Part shown: piece after piece, positions 1 to 7,849 of the stretch
Position numbering within the stretch: position 1 is the first letter of the stretch
How the letters are laid out: the number at the start of each line of letters is the position of its first letter
Source of the DNA: Burkholderiales bacterium
GTDB taxonomy: Bacteria; Pseudomonadota; Gammaproteobacteria; Burkholderiales; Burkholderiaceae_E
Assembly (NCBI GenBank): GCA_020348765.1
Contig: CP070753.1
Location: forward strand, 2,369,066-2,379,479
DNA: 10,414 nt
Reading direction: 5' to 3'
Translations under genes and position numbers: made by a program
Notes under the pieces: model-generated
Seen by the model: the letters and a program-made list of their open reading frames with translations, nothing else
Database searches by the model: none
What the model was told of the DNA's origin: nothing

Positions 1-645
1 CACCAGCAAGTGCGGATCAGGCAGCGCCTTGGGTGCCTTGCGCCCGCCGGTCGCGGGCTTCAGTCCGAGGCTGGTACCGATCCGTTCGAGCCACCCCGGT
101 GAGCGCTCCGGCTTCCTGCCCTGGGCCAGGTGCAGCACCGCACGGGCGGCACGCGCCCGGTCCACGCGGCGCGCTTCACGGCCCGCGGCGCGCACGCGCG
201 AGCTTCCGTGCCCGGTGCGGCGCCGGCGCCCCGCCATGCCGCGGAAGATGCCCGCGACATCGGTGAGCGGGGACATCAGCAGCTCTACGGTCGCCTGCAT
301 CATGCGCGCCAGCGCGCCGCCTCGCTTGCGACCGCGCTTTCCCCTGGTCCGGTCTGCCTCGGGGATTCCGCCGATGCGCCTGACGAACTCGGCGCTCGAC
401 TTCTCCAGGTCGATCACCACGAACTGGCAGTGCTTTCGCAGCGCCTGGATCTGGCGCTCCGAGCTGACCAGAAAGCCCTGCAGCATGAACGGCGTGTCCA
501 GCCACGGGCGGTCCAGCTCGGTCACGAACATGCCCTTGCAGACGACCTCGACCTCGACGCGCATGCGCCCGCCCGAGATCATCGAAGTATCGATCGCGGG
601 CTGCGCTGCTGTCTTCTCGGCGGGTCGCTCGAGCAGTTCCTGCAT
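1..645 (-). CDS. DUF3391-domain protein, N-terminal 215 residues (C-terminus beyond left edge); possible HD-GYP-type phosphodiesterase
   Basis: The minus strand is open from an ATG at 645-643 through position 1 without a stop (215 codons). An AAGGTGG Shine-Dalgarno-like stretch lies just upstream. Residues about 22-90 match the DUF3391 pattern: a short beta-rich start, then KGMFVTELDRPWLDTPFMLQ, then a segment ending CQFVVIDLEKS. In known proteins DUF3391 usually precedes an HD-GYP domain, which degrades cyclic di-GMP. No HD-GYP residues are visible here; they would lie beyond the window. Residues about 103-200 are very Arg- and Ala-rich (GKRGRKRGG, GRRRRTG, REARRVDRARAARA), which is basic and probably partly disordered. 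This is longer and more basic than I expect for the usual linker, so the C-terminal domain may differ. The gene lies downstream of metK on the same strand, but the 152 nt gap suggests separate transcription. DUF3391 is fairly sure; the phosphodiesterase role is inference. Confidence 0.75.
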   Translation of the reverse strand, partial: MQELLERPAEKTAAQPAIDTSMISGGRMRVEVEVVCKGMFVTELDRPWLDTPFMLQGFLVSSERQIQALRKHCQFVVIDLEKSSAEFVRRIGGIPEADRTRGKRGRKRGGALARMMQATVELLMSPLTDVAGIFRGMAGRRRRTGHGSSRVRAAGREARRVDRARAARAVLHLAQGRKPERSPGWLERIGTSLGLKPATGGRKAPKALPDPHLLV

Positions 646-715
646 CTACGAAGCCACCTTGGTGTCGGGCGTCGGCGGCGCCGGCGCAATAGTCGGGCCT
701 GACCGACTTTACCCG

Positions 716-738
716 CCGGCGACCGTTCCGATCGCCGG
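716..738 (-). terminator. Hairpin downstream of metK, possible weak terminator
   Basis: CCGGCGA at 716-722 pairs perfectly with TCGCCGG at 732-738 around a 9-nt loop, 60-80 nt beyond the metK stop codon. No T-run follows on the minus strand, so a standard intrinsic terminator is not supported. It may be a Rho-type or mRNA 3'-end hairpin. Nothing else stands out in the 152 nt between metK and the DUF3391 gene. Confidence 0.3.
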
Positions 739-797
739 ATCAAGGCGGTTCGCGCCGGTCAGTTCCCCGGTTGTACGAGCCGGCGACGCCGCTCGGG

Positions 798-1967
<1,170 letters not shown>

Positions 1968-2143
1968 GACTCGCCCTCCGATGCCGATGCGATCGGCTGT
2001 GGGACAATCGCGCCGCGACAGGTCGCGGCCGGTCGGCGAAGCCGACTCCGGGGAGGCGGCGACGCTTTGGCGGTACTTTGTTGTGGGCCTCGCGCAACGC
2101 TCGTGCCCGCTCCGCCCCGCAAGTTGTCCATTAAAACGGCGGC
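1968..2143 (-). promoter_or_regulatory. Long hairpin-rich 5' leader of metK, candidate cis-regulatory RNA
   Basis: If transcription starts about 7 nt after the -10 box, the metK mRNA has a leader of about 176 nt. Reading toward metK it holds three perfect stem-loops in a row. The first is GTCGGC/GCCGAC with a 3-nt loop (2046-2032). The second is GCCGCGAC/GTCGCGGC (2029-2012), in practice a 7-bp stem with a 4-nt loop. The third is GCCGAT/ATCGGC with a 3-nt loop (1997-1983), which ends 3 nt before the Shine-Dalgarno. The ATCGG of the third right arm is repeated immediately (1982-1978), where it overlaps the GGAGGG, so CCGAT could pair with either copy. I do not recognise a known SAM or SAH riboswitch class. 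High GC makes chance hairpins common, so regulation is inferred. Confidence 0.4.
1974..1979 (-). promoter_or_regulatory. metK ribosome binding site that fixes a TTG start
   Basis: The minus strand reads GGAGGG followed by 6 nt and then TTG. This strong Shine-Dalgarno supports the non-AUG start of metK. Its first bases belong to a repeated ATCGG element that can pair with an upstream CCGAT (see the leader entry). Confidence 0.8.
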
Positions 2144-2154
2144 GCGCGGATTAT
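2124..2154 (+). promoter_or_regulatory. Weak candidate promoter for the lpxL-xerC run, overlapping the metK promoter
   Basis: On the plus strand, TTGTCC (2124-2129) and GATTAT (2149-2154) are separated by 19 nt, slightly too far for a good promoter. It would give a short leader before the GTG at 2204. The -10 shares bases with the divergent metK -10. No better plus-strand candidate was seen in the 236 nt between metK and the acyltransferase. Confidence 0.25.
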
Positions 2155-2179
2155 AGGCAGCGCGGAAAGACAGGGTCAA
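2150..2179 (-). promoter_or_regulatory. Sigma70-type promoter for metK
   Basis: On the minus strand, TTGACC (2179-2174) is separated by 18 nt from a perfect TATAAT (2155-2150). This is the best promoter match in the window and points into metK. The transcription start should fall near 2143. Confidence 0.8.
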
Positions 2180-2203
2180 ACAACTGGATCACAATTCGCC
2201 GCC

Positions 2204-3070
2204 GTGCTGTCGCTGCTGTTTCGCCTGCTCGCGCGCCTGCCGCTGGGACTACTCTACCCGCTGGGCAGCGTGCTGGGCTGGGTCGTGTACGCGAGTTCGC
2301 GCGCGTATCGACGGCGACTGCGCGCGAACCTCGCGCAGGCGGGCCTCGATTCGCCGGCAGTGCGCCCGCGCGCGGTGGCCCAGGCCGGTCGCTTCGTGCT
2401 CGAGCTGCCGTTCGTGTGGTTGCGGCCCGAGCATGATCTGCTGGCACGGGTCAGGCTCGTGGACCCGGAACCGTTCGAGCGGGCGCTGGCAGCCGGCAGG
2501 GGGCTGATCCTGCTGACGCCGCACCTGGGCGCGTTCGAGGTCGCCGCGCGCTACTGCGGCCGGCGTGTGCCGCTGACCGCGCTGTTCCGGCCGCCCAAAC
2601 AGGCCGCACTGCGTGCCGTGGTCGAGCGCGCCCGGGCCACCGCATCGGTGCGTCCGGCCGCCGCGAGCCTGACCGGCGTGCGCGCGATGCTGCGCGCGTT
2701 GCGTCGCGGCGAGGCGGTGGGCATCCTGCCCGACCAGGTTCCGAGCCGGGGCGACGGCGTCTGGGCGCCGTTCTTCGGACGGGAGGCGTACACGATGACC
2801 CTGCCTGCCAGGCTGGCCGAGGTCAGCGGCGCGGCGGTGCTGATCGCCGCTTGCGTGCGCCGCGAGGATGGGCGTGGCTGGGACATCCACCTGGAGCCGC
2901 TGTCCGGGCTGCCGCTGCCGGAACGGATGAATGCCGCGCTCGAGCGCATGATCCGGCGTTTCCCGGATCAATATCTGTGGGCCTACAACCGCTACAAGCG
3001 GCCGGCAGGCGCTGCGAGCGCAGCCGCGAGCGCGCGGCCGGCCCAGGCTGAACCCGGACGCGGCACATGA
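2204..3070 (+). CDS. Lipid A biosynthesis acyltransferase (LpxL/HtrB family), first of a tandem pair
   Basis: The 288-residue protein belongs to the LpxL/LpxM lysophospholipid acyltransferase family, which adds a secondary acyl chain to Kdo-lipid A at the inner membrane, using acyl-ACP. A hydrophobic N-terminal anchor spans about residues 3-30. It is followed by the family's NL block (ANLAQAGL, 41-48). The catalytic motif H-X4-E is at H107-E112 (TPHLGAFE), with DQVPS at 177-181, the APFFGR block near 188-193, and YLWAYNRYKRP near the end. The Ala-rich C-terminal tail (about 267-288) looks dispensable. The start is GTG at 2204, placed by family length; no convincing Shine-Dalgarno precedes it. 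The stop overlaps the next gene's start by 4 nt (ATGA), so the two are probably translationally coupled. The family is sure; chain length and acylation position cannot be read from the sequence. Confidence 0.93.
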   Translation: MLSLLFRLLARLPLGLLYPLGSVLGWVVYASSRAYRRRLRANLAQAGLDSPAVRPRAVAQAGRFVLELPFVWLRPEHDLLARVRLVDPEPFERALAAGRGLILLTPHLGAFEVAARYCGRRVPLTALFRPPKQAALRAVVERARATASVRPAAASLTGVRAMLRALRRGEAVGILPDQVPSRGDGVWAPFFGREAYTMTLPARLAEVSGAAVLIAACVRREDGRGWDIHLEPLSGLPLPERMNAALERMIRRFPDQYLWAYNRYKRPAGAASAAASARPAQAEPGRGT

Positions 3071-3972
3071 TCGGCGACGCGCTGGCCCGGGTCGGGCTGG
3101 CCCTGGTGCGCGCCGTGGTGCGCATGCCCTACCCGTGGGTGCGTGCGCTGGCATCGGGGCTGGGCGCGCTGCTCTACGTGGTGGTGGTTCCGAGGCGCCG
3201 GATCGCGCTGGTCAATCTCGGGCTGTGCTTTCCGCAGTGGACCGAGGCGCGCAGGCGGGCCGTGGCGCGCGCGCACTTCCGCCTGTACGCGCGCAGCTTC
3301 TTCGATCGGTTCATCGTCTGGGAGGGGTCCGAGCAGCGCGTGCGCGAGTTCGTGCGCCTCGAGCATTTCGAGCGCTTCGAGGCCTGCCGCGGCCGTCCGC
3401 TGATCGTGCTGGTACCGCACTTTCTCGGCCTGGATGCCGCCGGCACCCGGCTGTCGCTGCAAACCCGCGTCGCGAGCATGTACGCCGATCAGAGCAACCG
3501 GATATTGAATCGCGCGGTGCGCGCAGGCCGCGCCCGGTTCAACGACCCGGTGCTGTTGTCGCGTCGCGAGGGGCTGCGCGGCGCCGTGCGCGCGCTGCGC
3601 TCCGGCATGCCGCTCTACTTCCTGCCCGACATGGACCTGGGCCCGCGTGACGCGGTGTTCGTTCCGTTCTTCGGCGTGCCGGCGGCCACGGTGACCTCGG
3701 TCGCGCGCCTGGCCCGGATCACCGGGGCAGTCGTGTTGCCACTGGTGGCCCGCATCGAGCGCGACCGGTATGTCGCCGCCTTCCATCCGCCCTGGGCGGA
3801 CTGCGGTACCGATCCACCGGAAGCGGTCGCGCGCCGCATGAACGCGTTCATCGAGCAACGCGTGCTCGAGATGCCGGCCCAGTACCTGTGGACCCACCGC
3901 CGGTTCAAGACCCGTCCGCCCGGCGAGGCTTCGCCTTACGCGGCCATTGGGGCCACCTGGTTTCGGCGATAA
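3067..3972 (+). CDS. Lipid A biosynthesis acyltransferase (LpxL family), second of a tandem pair
   Basis: This 301-residue paralogue of the preceding gene has the same inner-membrane acyltransferase fold but has diverged clearly. The N-terminal hydrophobic segment covers about residues 5-42. [11 protein letters not shown] is at 50-60. The catalytic H-X4-D is at H118-D123 (PHFLGLD), where the upstream copy has H-X4-E. YADQSN is at 139-144, and [18 protein letters not shown] covers about 186-203. [15 protein letters not shown] lies near the C-terminus. These blocks match the betaproteobacterial LpxL type closely. The two paralogues presumably place different secondary acyl chains on lipid A, which is an inference. 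The ATG is fixed by the 4-nt overlap with the preceding stop. The dapF start follows after 7 nt, so the genes are likely cotranscribed. Confidence 0.93.
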   Translation: MIGDALARVGLALVRAVVRMPYPWVRALASGLGALLYVVVVPRRRIALVNLGLCFPQWTEARRRAVARAHFRLYARSFFDRFIVWEGSEQRVREFVRLEHFERFEACRGRPLIVLVPHFLGLDAAGTRLSLQTRVASMYADQSNRILNRAVRAGRARFNDPVLLSRREGLRGAVRALRSGMPLYFLPDMDLGPRDAVFVPFFGVPAATVTSVARLARITGAVVLPLVARIERDRYVAAFHPPWADCGTDPPEAVARRMNAFIEQRVLEMPAQYLWTHRRFKTRPPGEASPYAAIGATWFRR

Positions 3973-3979
3973 TCGCCCC

Positions 3980-4840
3980 ATGCAGCTGAACTTCACGAAG
4001 ATGCAAGGGGCCGGGAACGACTTCGTCGTGCTGGACGCGACCGGCCGGCCGATCGAGCTTCGTCCCGAGCAGTGGCGTGCGCTGGCAGACCGTCACTTCG
4101 GCATCGGCGCCGACCAGATCCTGCTGGTCGAGCCGGCCCGCTCGCACCTGGCCGACTTCCGTTATCGCATCTTCAATGCCGACGGCCGCGAGGTCGAGCA
4201 GTGCGGCAACGGCGCGCGCTGCTTCGTGCGTTTCGTGCATGACAAGCGCCTGACCGACAAGCGGGCGCTGCGGGTCGAGACCCTGGGCGGGATCATCGAG
4301 CCGCGGCTCGAGGAAGACGGCCGTGTCAGCGTGGACATGGGCAAACCGCGGCTCGAGCCCGCGGACGTCGGGTTCGACACCTCCGGCCTGGCGCCGCGCC
4401 GCGAAGGCGAGGCGCTGCTGTGGCCGCTCGCCGTCGGCGGCGTCGAGCGCGAAGTCGCGGTGCTTTCGATGGGCAACCCGCACGCGGTTCAGCAGGTCGA
4501 CGACGTCGACGCGGCTCCGGTGGCCGAAGAGGGCCCTCGCATCGAATCGCACCGGCGCTTTGCGCGCGGTGTCAATGCCGGCTTCGTGCAGGTGCTCGAT
4601 CGCGACGCGATCCGCCTGCGCGTTTACGAGCGCGGTGTCGGCGAGACCCTGGCCTGCGGCAGCGGCGCCTGCGCGGCGGTCGTGGCCGGGATCCTGCGCG
4701 GGCAGCTGAATCCGGAGGTCGAGGTGCACACGCGCGGCGGGCAGCTGACGATCGGATGGGAGCGGGGCTCGGTGCGGATGACCGGGCCGGCGCAAACGGT
4801 TTACGAGGGCGTGATCGACTTGCCCGATCCCGGACAGTGA
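3980..4840 (+). CDS. dapF: Diaminopimelate epimerase
   Basis: DapF interconverts LL- and meso-diaminopimelate without a cofactor. This supplies meso-DAP for peptidoglycan crosslinks and is the step before lysine. The 286-residue protein has the usual length. It opens with [15 protein letters not shown] (residues 5-19). The two catalytic cysteines are in conserved contexts: C75 in EQCGNGARC and C226 in [16 protein letters not shown] at 164-170 is also a family block. The ATG at 3980 is preferred over an in-frame upstream start at 3947, because family members begin at M-x-L-x-FTKM and the longer form would overlap the acyltransferase gene. No strong Shine-Dalgarno is visible, so coupling to the gene 7 nt upstream is plausible. 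A GATAAT at 3968-3973 resembles a -10 box, but its -35 is poor. Confidence 0.97.
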   Translation: MQLNFTKMQGAGNDFVVLDATGRPIELRPEQWRALADRHFGIGADQILLVEPARSHLADFRYRIFNADGREVEQCGNGARCFVRFVHDKRLTDKRALRVETLGGIIEPRLEEDGRVSVDMGKPRLEPADVGFDTSGLAPRREGEALLWPLAVGGVEREVAVLSMGNPHAVQQVDDVDAAPVAEEGPRIESHRRFARGVNAGFVQVLDRDAIRLRVYERGVGETLACGSGACAAVVAGILRGQLNPEVEVHTRGGQLTIGWERGSVRMTGPAQTVYEGVIDLPDPGQ

Positions 4841-4849
4841 CCAGGCGAC

Positions 4850-5527
4850 ATGACTGAGACGATCCCGCTCGATGCCGAACGCGTCGCGCAGTACCTTCGC
4901 GAGCACCCCGATTTCCTGGACGCGCACCCGGATCTGCTGGCGGTGCTCACCGTGCCGCACGCGCCGGGCGGACGTGCGGTCTCTCTGGTCGAACGGCAGG
5001 TCGAGGTGCTGCGCGAAAAGTGCAAGCAACTCGAACTGCGCCTGGCCGAACTGATCCGCAACGCGCAGGAGAACGACGCGATCGCGACCCGGCTGCAGAG
5101 CTTCACGCGCGACCTGCTGGTCGCCAGGGATCCGGCCCAGCTGCCGATCCTGGTCGAGACCGCGATGCGTGACACGTTCTCGGTGCCGCAGGTCGCGCTG
5201 CGGCTGTGGAGCGTGTCGGCCGATTTCTCCGAGCTGCCCTGTGTGCACGCGGTCGAGGCCAGCGTCCGTACCCTGGCCTCGAGCCTGAAGCGCCCGTTCT
5301 GCGGGCCGAATTCGGACCTGCGGCCAGCGGTCTGGCTGCAGGACGGTGGCGCCTCCGCGCGCTCGGCGGCGCTGATCTCGCTGCGCGTGGGCGCGCGCCC
5401 CGATGCGTTCGGATTGCTGGTGCTGGGCTCGGCCGACCCCGAGCGCTTCGCGGCCAGCATGGGCACCGCGTTCCTGGAGCGCATCGGCGAGGTCGCGAGC
5501 GCGGCCCTGTCCCGTCTGACGGAATAG
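4850..5527 (+). CDS. DUF484 family protein
   Basis: This 225-residue soluble protein is of the DUF484 family and is typically encoded directly before xerC in proteobacteria. The N-terminal hallmark is clear: VAQYLREHPDFLDAHPDLL (residues 12-30), then PHAPGGRAVSLVERQVEVLREK (36-57). A short coiled coil continues to about residue 77. The remainder resembles a GAF-like fold by family knowledge, with no catalytic residues I can identify. No signal peptide or membrane segment is seen. The gene starts 9 nt after dapF and ends 2 nt before xerC, so it lies inside the operon. Its biochemical role is not established; a link to XerC or cell division is suggested only by this conserved neighbourhood. Confidence 0.92.
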   Translation: MTETIPLDAERVAQYLREHPDFLDAHPDLLAVLTVPHAPGGRAVSLVERQVEVLREKCKQLELRLAELIRNAQENDAIATRLQSFTRDLLVARDPAQLPILVETAMRDTFSVPQVALRLWSVSADFSELPCVHAVEASVRTLASSLKRPFCGPNSDLRPAVWLQDGGASARSAALISLRVGARPDAFGLLVLGSADPERFAASMGTAFLERIGEVASAALSRLTE

Positions 5528-5529
5528 GC

Positions 5530-6465
5530 GTGGCGACCTCGCGCAGCGATTTCGACCGCTATCTCGATTTCCTGCGCGCCGAGCGCGGCTGTTCGGGGCA
5601 CACGCTCGGCGCGTACGCGCGCGAGCTGGCGCAGCTCGAGCGGCTGCTCGGCGGGCGCACGCCGTCGGCGCTCACCGAGGCCGAAGTGCGCCGCAGCGTG
5701 GCCGATGCGACGCGGCTCGGATTGGCGCCGCGCTCGATCGCGCGGCGGCTGTCGGCCTGGCGTGGCTTCTATGACTGGCTCGCGCGGCACGGGAACGTGC
5801 AGGCGAACCCGGCGCGAGGCGTGCGCGCGCCGCGTCCCGGCAAGCGATTGCCCAAGGCGCTGCCGCCCGACGCCGCGGTCAGGCTGGTCGACTTCGATCC
5901 GGGCCGTCTCGAGCTCGCGATCCGGGACAAGGCGATCCTGGAGCTGTTCTACTCGTCCGGGCTGCGCCTGTCCGAGCTGGTGGGACTGGATCTGCGCCCC
6001 GCCGCCGGGACGGCGCGGGCTTCGCTCGGCTGGATCGACCTGGACGAAGGCGAAGCCACGGTGACCGGCAAGGGCCGCAAGCGGCGTACCGTTCCGATCG
6101 GTCGTGCCGCGCGCGAGGCGCTGCTGGCCTGGCTCGCGGTGCGCGAGCGCTGGCTGGCTGTGCGTGCCGGTGCCGACCGCGATGCCCTGTTCCTGTCGCG
6201 CCTTGGCGGCCGTCTGTCGGGGCGGTCGGTGCAGACCCTGGTGCGACGGCGGGCGGCGTCGCGCGAACTCGCGGCCCGGGTCCATCCGCACGTGCTGCGA
6301 CACTCGTTCGCGAGCCACCTGCTGCAGTCCAGTGGCGACTTGCGCGCCGTGCAGGAGCTGCTCGGTCATGCCAACATCGCGACCACCCAGGTCTACACCA
6401 GCCTGGACTTCCAGCGCCTGGCGGCCGTGTATGACGCGGCGCATCCGCGCGCCCGGCGCCGGTGA
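5530..6465 (+). CDS. xerC: Site-specific tyrosine recombinase XerC
   Basis: XerC acts with XerD at the dif site to resolve chromosome dimers before division. The 311-residue protein has the Xer length and layout. The N-terminal SAM-like DNA-binding domain covers about residues 5-95 (FDRYLDFLRAERGCSGHTLGAY onward), and the catalytic domain follows. All six active-site residues are visible: R146 (SSGLRLSEL), K181 (TGKGRKRR), H254 and R257 (HPHVLRHSF), H280 (LLGHAN) and the nucleophile Y289 (QVYTSLDF). The GTG at 5530 is chosen because it directly follows the DUF484 stop and gives the family's normal start. The frame is open further upstream, but that part is the DUF484 gene in another frame. 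A small insert at about 156-167 separates LDLRP from GWIDLD, as in other betaproteobacterial XerC. XerC is preferred over XerD because of the DUF484 neighbour. Confidence 0.95.
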   Translation: MATSRSDFDRYLDFLRAERGCSGHTLGAYARELAQLERLLGGRTPSALTEAEVRRSVADATRLGLAPRSIARRLSAWRGFYDWLARHGNVQANPARGVRAPRPGKRLPKALPPDAAVRLVDFDPGRLELAIRDKAILELFYSSGLRLSELVGLDLRPAAGTARASLGWIDLDEGEATVTGKGRKRRTVPIGRAAREALLAWLAVRERWLAVRAGADRDALFLSRLGGRLSGRSVQTLVRRRAASRELAARVHPHVLRHSFASHLLQSSGDLRAVQELLGHANIATTQVYTSLDFQRLAAVYDAAHPRARRR

Positions 6466-6481
6466 GTGCTCCTCAGGCGGA

Positions 6482-6501
6482 CGCGCCGTCGTTGCGGCGC
6501 G
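6482..6501 (+). other. Hairpin between xerC and rlmI
   Basis: CGCGCCG (6482-6488) pairs with CGGCGCG (6495-6501) around a 6-nt loop in the 51-nt gap. There is no T-run, so it is not a normal terminator. It could act in attenuation or mRNA processing between xerC and the methyltransferase gene. Confidence 0.35.
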
Positions 6502-6516
6502 CCGGTGCCTAGCGCA

Positions 6517-7734
6517 ATGAGCACACGCGAGCCGCCCGAGCTCCGGCTCAAGCCGGGCAAGGAGCGCTCGCTCGAGCGGCGCCATCCCTGGATCTATGCT
6601 TCGGCGGTGGCGCGGGTGGCCGGCACGCCGGCAGCCGGCGAGACCGTGTGCGTGCGTGCTGCCGACGGTCGCTTCCTGGCCTGGGCGGGCTTCAGCCCGC
6701 AATCGTTGATCCGCGCTCGGGTCTGGAGCTTCGAGCAGTCGGATCGGGTCGACGCCGACTGGCTCGCGGCTCGCCTGCAGCGTGCGCTGGCGCGTCGCGA
6801 GCGGCTGCGGCTGCGCACCGACGCGATGCGCCTGGTGTTCGGCGAATCCGACGGGCTGCCCGGGCTGGTGGTCGATCGCTACCGGGATCTGCTGGTGGTG
6901 CAGTTCCTGTCAGCGGCCGTCGAAGCCTGGCGCGGGCCGATCGTCGATGCGCTGGTGCGGCTGACGGGCTGCGACGACGTCTACGAGCGCTCCGACGCGC
7001 AGTTCCGGCGGCGCGAGGCGCTGCCGCCGGCCACCGGTGCGTTGCACGGCAGCGCGCCCCGCGCCCCGGTCGACATCGTCGAGGACGGCGTGCGCTATCG
7101 GGTCGACGCGCTCGCCGGCCACAAGACCGGCTTCTACCTCGATCAGCGGGACAACCGCCTGCGCGTGGCCCGCGAGGCCGCGCGGCTGGCGACCGAGCGC
7201 GATCGGGTACGCGTGCTGAACTGCTTCGCCTACACCGGCGGCTTTGCGATCGCGGCACTGGCCGCCGGGGCGAGCCACGCGCTTTCGATCGATTCGTCGG
7301 CCGATGCGCTGGCGCTCGCTGCCCGGAACGCGACGCTGAACGGCATCGCGGCATCTGCCGCCGAGACCTGGGCGAGCGACGTGTTCGACGCGCTTCGGTC
7401 CCTGCGCGACGCCGGGCGCCGGTTCGAGCTGATCGTGCTCGACCCGCCGAAGTTCGCGCCGGCGGCGGCCCACGTGCAGCGTGCCGCGCGTGCGTACAAG
7501 GAGATCAACCTGAAGGCGCTCGGCCTGCTCGAGCCGGGCGGGTTGCTGTTCACGTTCTCCTGCTCGGGCGCGATCGGCATCGAGCTGTTCCAGAAGATCG
7601 TCGCCGGCGCAGTGATCGACAGCGGCGCCGACATGCTGCTGCTGGCCCGGCTCGGCGCGGGCGAGGACCACCCGATGTCGATGGCCCACCCCGAAGGCGA
7701 ATACCTGAAGGGGCTTCTGCTCGAGCGCGCCTGA
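6517..7734 (+). CDS. rlmI: RlmI-like 23S rRNA (cytosine-5) methyltransferase
   Basis: This 405-residue SAM-dependent methyltransferase is of the RlmI (YccW) type. The E. coli enzyme of about 396 residues makes m5C at position 1962 of 23S rRNA. The domains fit: an N-terminal PUA-like RNA-binding domain at about residues 8-75 (LRLKPGKERSLERRHPWIY), a middle domain to about 190, and a C-terminal Rossmann methyltransferase. Key motifs are HKTGFYLDQRDNR (202-214), SAM-binding motif I NCFAYTGGF (235-243), DPPKF (309-313) and FSCSG (347-351) with the conserved cysteine. The C-terminal GAGEDHPMSMAHPEGEYLKG is also typical. The ATG at 6517 is chosen over a GTG at 6466 in the same frame, because the longer N-terminus is Arg-rich and not family-like. 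No clear Shine-Dalgarno was seen. The exact target base is inferred from the family. Confidence 0.9.
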   Translation: MSTREPPELRLKPGKERSLERRHPWIYASAVARVAGTPAAGETVCVRAADGRFLAWAGFSPQSLIRARVWSFEQSDRVDADWLAARLQRALARRERLRLRTDAMRLVFGESDGLPGLVVDRYRDLLVVQFLSAAVEAWRGPIVDALVRLTGCDDVYERSDAQFRRREALPPATGALHGSAPRAPVDIVEDGVRYRVDALAGHKTGFYLDQRDNRLRVAREAARLATERDRVRVLNCFAYTGGFAIAALAAGASHALSIDSSADALALAARNATLNGIAASAAETWASDVFDALRSLRDAGRRFELIVLDPPKFAPAAAHVQRAARAYKEINLKALGLLEPGGLLFTFSCSGAIGIELFQKIVAGAVIDSGADMLLLARLGAGEDHPMSMAHPEGEYLKGLLLERA

Positions 7735-7783
7735 GACCCGCATGAGTCACGCCGGTGTTCGCCGCCGGCGCACGCGGTTCCGG

Positions 7784-7789
7784 TAGAAT
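7784..7789 (+). promoter_or_regulatory. Candidate -10 box (TAGAAT) for the COG0523 GTPase gene
   Basis: TAGAAT lies 61 nt before the GTPase ATG in the 115-nt gap after rlmI. The best -35 nearby, TTCGCC at 7758-7763, is 20 nt away and weak. I see no Zur-like palindrome, although a betaproteobacterial Zur box could be missed by eye. The site suggests that the GTPase gene can be transcribed apart from rlmI. Confidence 0.4.
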
Positions 7790-7849
7790 CCCGGCCTCGC
7801 CGAAACCGCGGCACGATGCGTCGCGGCGGCGTTGCGACGGGGAGCGGGC

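Noticed and set aside
3905..5248. Minus-strand open frame of about 447 codons opposite dapF
   Set aside because: The plus strand holds dapF with both catalytic cysteines and the DUF484 start; the antisense product has no recognisable motif.
5206..5529. In-frame upstream extension of xerC of 108 codons
   Set aside because: This stretch codes DUF484 in another frame, and the extension is Arg/Gly-rich without homology to Xer proteins. The GTG at 5530 gives the normal length.
4801..6702. Long open frame on the minus strand (about 633 codons) opposite DUF484 and xerC
   Set aside because: It is antisense to DUF484 and xerC, whose motifs are complete; the composition is Arg-rich with no family motif, so it is a high-GC shadow.
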